This document shows, piece after piece, positions 11,767-13,506 of a stretch of DNA of 13,506 bases; position 1 is the stretch's first letter, and every line of letters starts with the position of its first letter. The stretch is from Phycisphaerae bacterium (GTDB taxonomy: Bacteria; Planctomycetota; Phycisphaerae; SM23-33), in the NCBI GenBank assembly GCA_030754715.1, contig JASLZV010000013.1:1-13506 (forward strand). Direction: 5' to 3'. The notes under the pieces were generated by a model that did not search any database, was not told the DNA's origin, and was given only the letters and a program-made list of their open reading frames with translations. The translations under genes were made by a program, and so were the position numbers.

Positions 11767-13506
11767 ATGAATATCTCGCTGAATTGGCTGGCGGATTACG
11801 TGGACGTGTCGATGCCGGTGGACGAACTGGCCCGGCTGTGTACGCGCATTGGGCTGAACTGCGAAGGCATCTGCCGGACCGACACCGATGTGGTGCTGGA
11901 CCTGGAGGTGACCTCCAACCGCGGCGACTGCCTGGGATACCTGGGTGTGGCGCGGGAGATAGCGGCTGCAACGGGCGCCGAGTTTTCCCCCCCGGCGCTC
12001 AAGGCTCCGCCCGCCGAAGGTGATGTGGAGGAGTTCACCTCGGTGGAGGTGCTGGAACCTCAGTTATGCCCGCGCTACACGGCGCGGGTGATCCGCGGGG
12101 TGAAGGTGGGCCCCAGCCCCGCCTGGCTGGTGGAGTGCCTCGAGACGGCCGGGCTGCGAGGCGTGAACAACATCGTGGACGTGAGCAACTTTGTTTTGAT
12201 GGAATACTCCCAGCCGCTTCACTGCTTCGATCACGACAAACTCGCCGAGGGGCGGATCGTGGTGCGCTGCGCTCGGCCCGACGAACAGATCGTAAGCATC
12301 GACGGTACCGAATGTGACTTGGATGAATCGATGCTGGTAATAGCCGATGGGCACAGGCCGGTGGCGGTTGGCGGCGTGATGGGTGGGCTGAACAGCGAAG
12401 TAAGCGACAAGACCGTCAACGTGTTAATCGAGTCGGCCCAGTTCGATCCGTCCAACATCCGCCGGACCTCGCGCAAACTTGGCCTGATGAGCGAGAGCAA
12501 CTTCCGCTTCGAGCGTGGTGTGGATCCGGTGGGGGTCGAGGAGGCTTCGCGGCGGGCCTGCGGGATGATCGTCGAACTGGCCGGCGGAAAGTCGGCCCGG
12601 GGTGTGGTGGATGTGTGGGCCGGACCCTACCAGGGGCCTCGCGTCCCCCTGCGTCCGGCCCGGACGTGCGCCCTGCTGGGTTTCGATATCTCACCCCGGC
12701 GGCAGGTGGAGATTCTCGACCGCCTCGGCCTGACCCCGCGGACCGACGGGCAGGTCATTGTGTGCACAATCCCTTCCCATCGCGGCGACCTGCGGTGTGA
12801 AGCCGACCTGATCGAAGAAGTCGCCCGCATGGTGGGCTACGACGAGATTCCGCTGCGTGACAAGGTCACCCACGAAGTTATCGCCCAGGACCCCCAGCAG
12901 AAGATCCGCGCGGGCATTGGCAGGGTTCTGTCGGCTGCCGGATTTGACGAGACCATTACGTTCACGTTTGTGGATGCCGAGGAGGCGGTGTTGTTCGGCG
13001 CGTCCAAGGCGGTTTGTGTGGATGCGATAGCGCGGCGGACAAACAACGCGCTTCGCCCGACGCTGGTGGGCAGTTTGCTTCGAGCGTGCAAGACCAACCA
13101 GGACGCCGGGGTGGACGGGGTGAACCTCTACGAGTTAGGCAGCGTGTTTTCACGCGGCCCGGTGGGGAGCGAAGACCGCCCTGTCGAGACCGTGGAACTT
13201 GCCTTGGTGACCACGCGGCCGCTCCGCGACCTGCGCGGGGCGGTGGAGGCGTTGTGCGAGCACATTGCACCCGCCTCTGCCCTGGAGTTGAAGGGCGGGG
13301 CGGTGGCCGGGTTGGCGCGTGACGCGTCGGCGCAAATCCTGCTGGATTCGGCGCCGGCCGGTGCGGTGGGGCAGGTGACTGGGGAGGTTCTGGACTATTA
13401 CGGTCTGGTCCGACCGATCGCCGCGGCGACAATTTACCTGGACGCCTTGATCCGACAGGCCGACCTCAGGCGGACGTATCGCCCGGTGAGTCGTTTTCCG
13501 GCGGTG
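11767..13506 (+). CDS. pheT: Phenylalanine-tRNA ligase beta subunit (partial, open at the right edge)
   Basis: The frame is open for 580 codons from ATG 11767 to the window end; GGAGG lies 11 nt before the ATG. PheT pairs with PheS as an alpha2beta2 enzyme that charges tRNA-Phe and edits mischarged tyrosine. Visible in order: the opening B1 half (MNISLNWLADYVDV), then directly DLEVTSNRGDCLGYLGVARE (45-64), the B3/B4 editing module with CPRYTARVIRGVKVGPSP (101-118), VGGVMGGLNSEV and FRFERGVDP (246-254), the B5 domain with IPSHRGDLRCEADLIEEVAR (335-354), and the start of the catalytic-like core with VNLYELGSVF (452-461). The EMAP-like tRNA-binding B2 domain, normally about 110 residues inserted near residue 40, is missing. 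pheS is not upstream: tadA lies there on the other strand. No convincing promoter was found in the 120-nt gap. Confidence 0.92.
   Translation, partial: MNISLNWLADYVDVSMPVDELARLCTRIGLNCEGICRTDTDVVLDLEVTSNRGDCLGYLGVAREIAAATGAEFSPPALKAPPAEGDVEEFTSVEVLEPQLCPRYTARVIRGVKVGPSPAWLVECLETAGLRGVNNIVDVSNFVLMEYSQPLHCFDHDKLAEGRIVVRCARPDEQIVSIDGTECDLDESMLVIADGHRPVAVGGVMGGLNSEVSDKTVNVLIESAQFDPSNIRRTSRKLGLMSESNFRFERGVDPVGVEEASRRACGMIVELAGGKSARGVVDVWAGPYQGPRVPLRPARTCALLGFDISPRRQVEILDRLGLTPRTDGQVIVCTIPSHRGDLRCEADLIEEVARMVGYDEIPLRDKVTHEVIAQDPQQKIRAGIGRVLSAAGFDETITFTFVDAEEAVLFGASKAVCVDAIARRTNNALRPTLVGSLLRACKTNQDAGVDGVNLYELGSVFSRGPVGSEDRPVETVELALVTTRPLRDLRGAVEALCEHIAPASALELKGGAVAGLARDASAQILLDSAPAGAVGQVTGEVLDYYGLVRPIAAATIYLDALIRQADLRRTYRPVSRFPAV

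Noticed and set aside
1..13506. CRISPR array, tRNA or rRNA genes, insertion sequences
   Set aside because: No regularly spaced repeats, cloverleaf-like segments, transposase frames or terminal inverted repeats were seen on reading both strands.

Overview
The window is GC-rich bacterial DNA with tightly packed genes on both strands. It probably comes from a Planctomycetota bacterium of the Phycisphaerae type. The evidence is indirect: a cytoplasmic GH32/43-like beta-propeller protein with the C-terminal beta-sandwich common in that phylum and in Verrucomicrobiota, paralogue-rich Gfo/Idh/MocA and xylose-isomerase-like sugar enzymes, and a secreted protein of no recognised family. No 16S rRNA or other decisive marker is present, so the assignment is an inference.

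Left block (5-3737, minus strand): five genes read right to left with 4-bp or 8-bp overlaps or a 17-nt gap, so they are almost certainly one operon. In transcription order they are a short glycosidase-like N-terminal ORF (probably a remnant), a Gfo/Idh/MocA NAD(P)-dependent oxidoreductase, a xylose-isomerase-like TIM-barrel protein, an alpha/beta hydrolase and a ribulose-phosphate 3-epimerase homologue. The set fits oxidation, isomerisation or elimination, hydrolysis and epimerisation of an unidentified sugar or sugar derivative.

Middle (3951-8646): recO (minus) lies between the left operon and a second accessory block on the plus strand. That block holds a GH32/43-like beta-propeller protein, an AAC(3)-family N-acetyltransferase, the remnant of a class V aminotransferase and an auxin-efflux-carrier family permease. 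The propeller protein has its own candidate promoter and a GTG start defined by a strong Shine-Dalgarno sequence. The two metabolic blocks diverge from the recO region and may serve related substrates.

Right block (8753-13506): on the minus strand lie tadA (tRNA A34 deaminase), a CNNM/CorC-type membrane protein with a CBS pair, and a secreted protein of unknown function. Divergent from tadA is pheT, open at the right edge. This PheT has no tRNA-binding (EMAP-like, B2) domain, and pheS is not next to it.

Regulation visible in the sequence: tadA has a perfect TATAAT ending 7 nt before its ATG, and recO has a weaker TAnnnT at the same distance with no Shine-Dalgarno, so both may be made as leaderless mRNAs. 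The CorC-type gene has a good candidate promoter and a leader that can fold into a long stem-loop. Several annotated starts are moved here to internal GTG or ATG codons because of Shine-Dalgarno placement or 4-bp overlaps with the upstream stop. No tRNA, rRNA, CRISPR array, transposase or integrase was seen.
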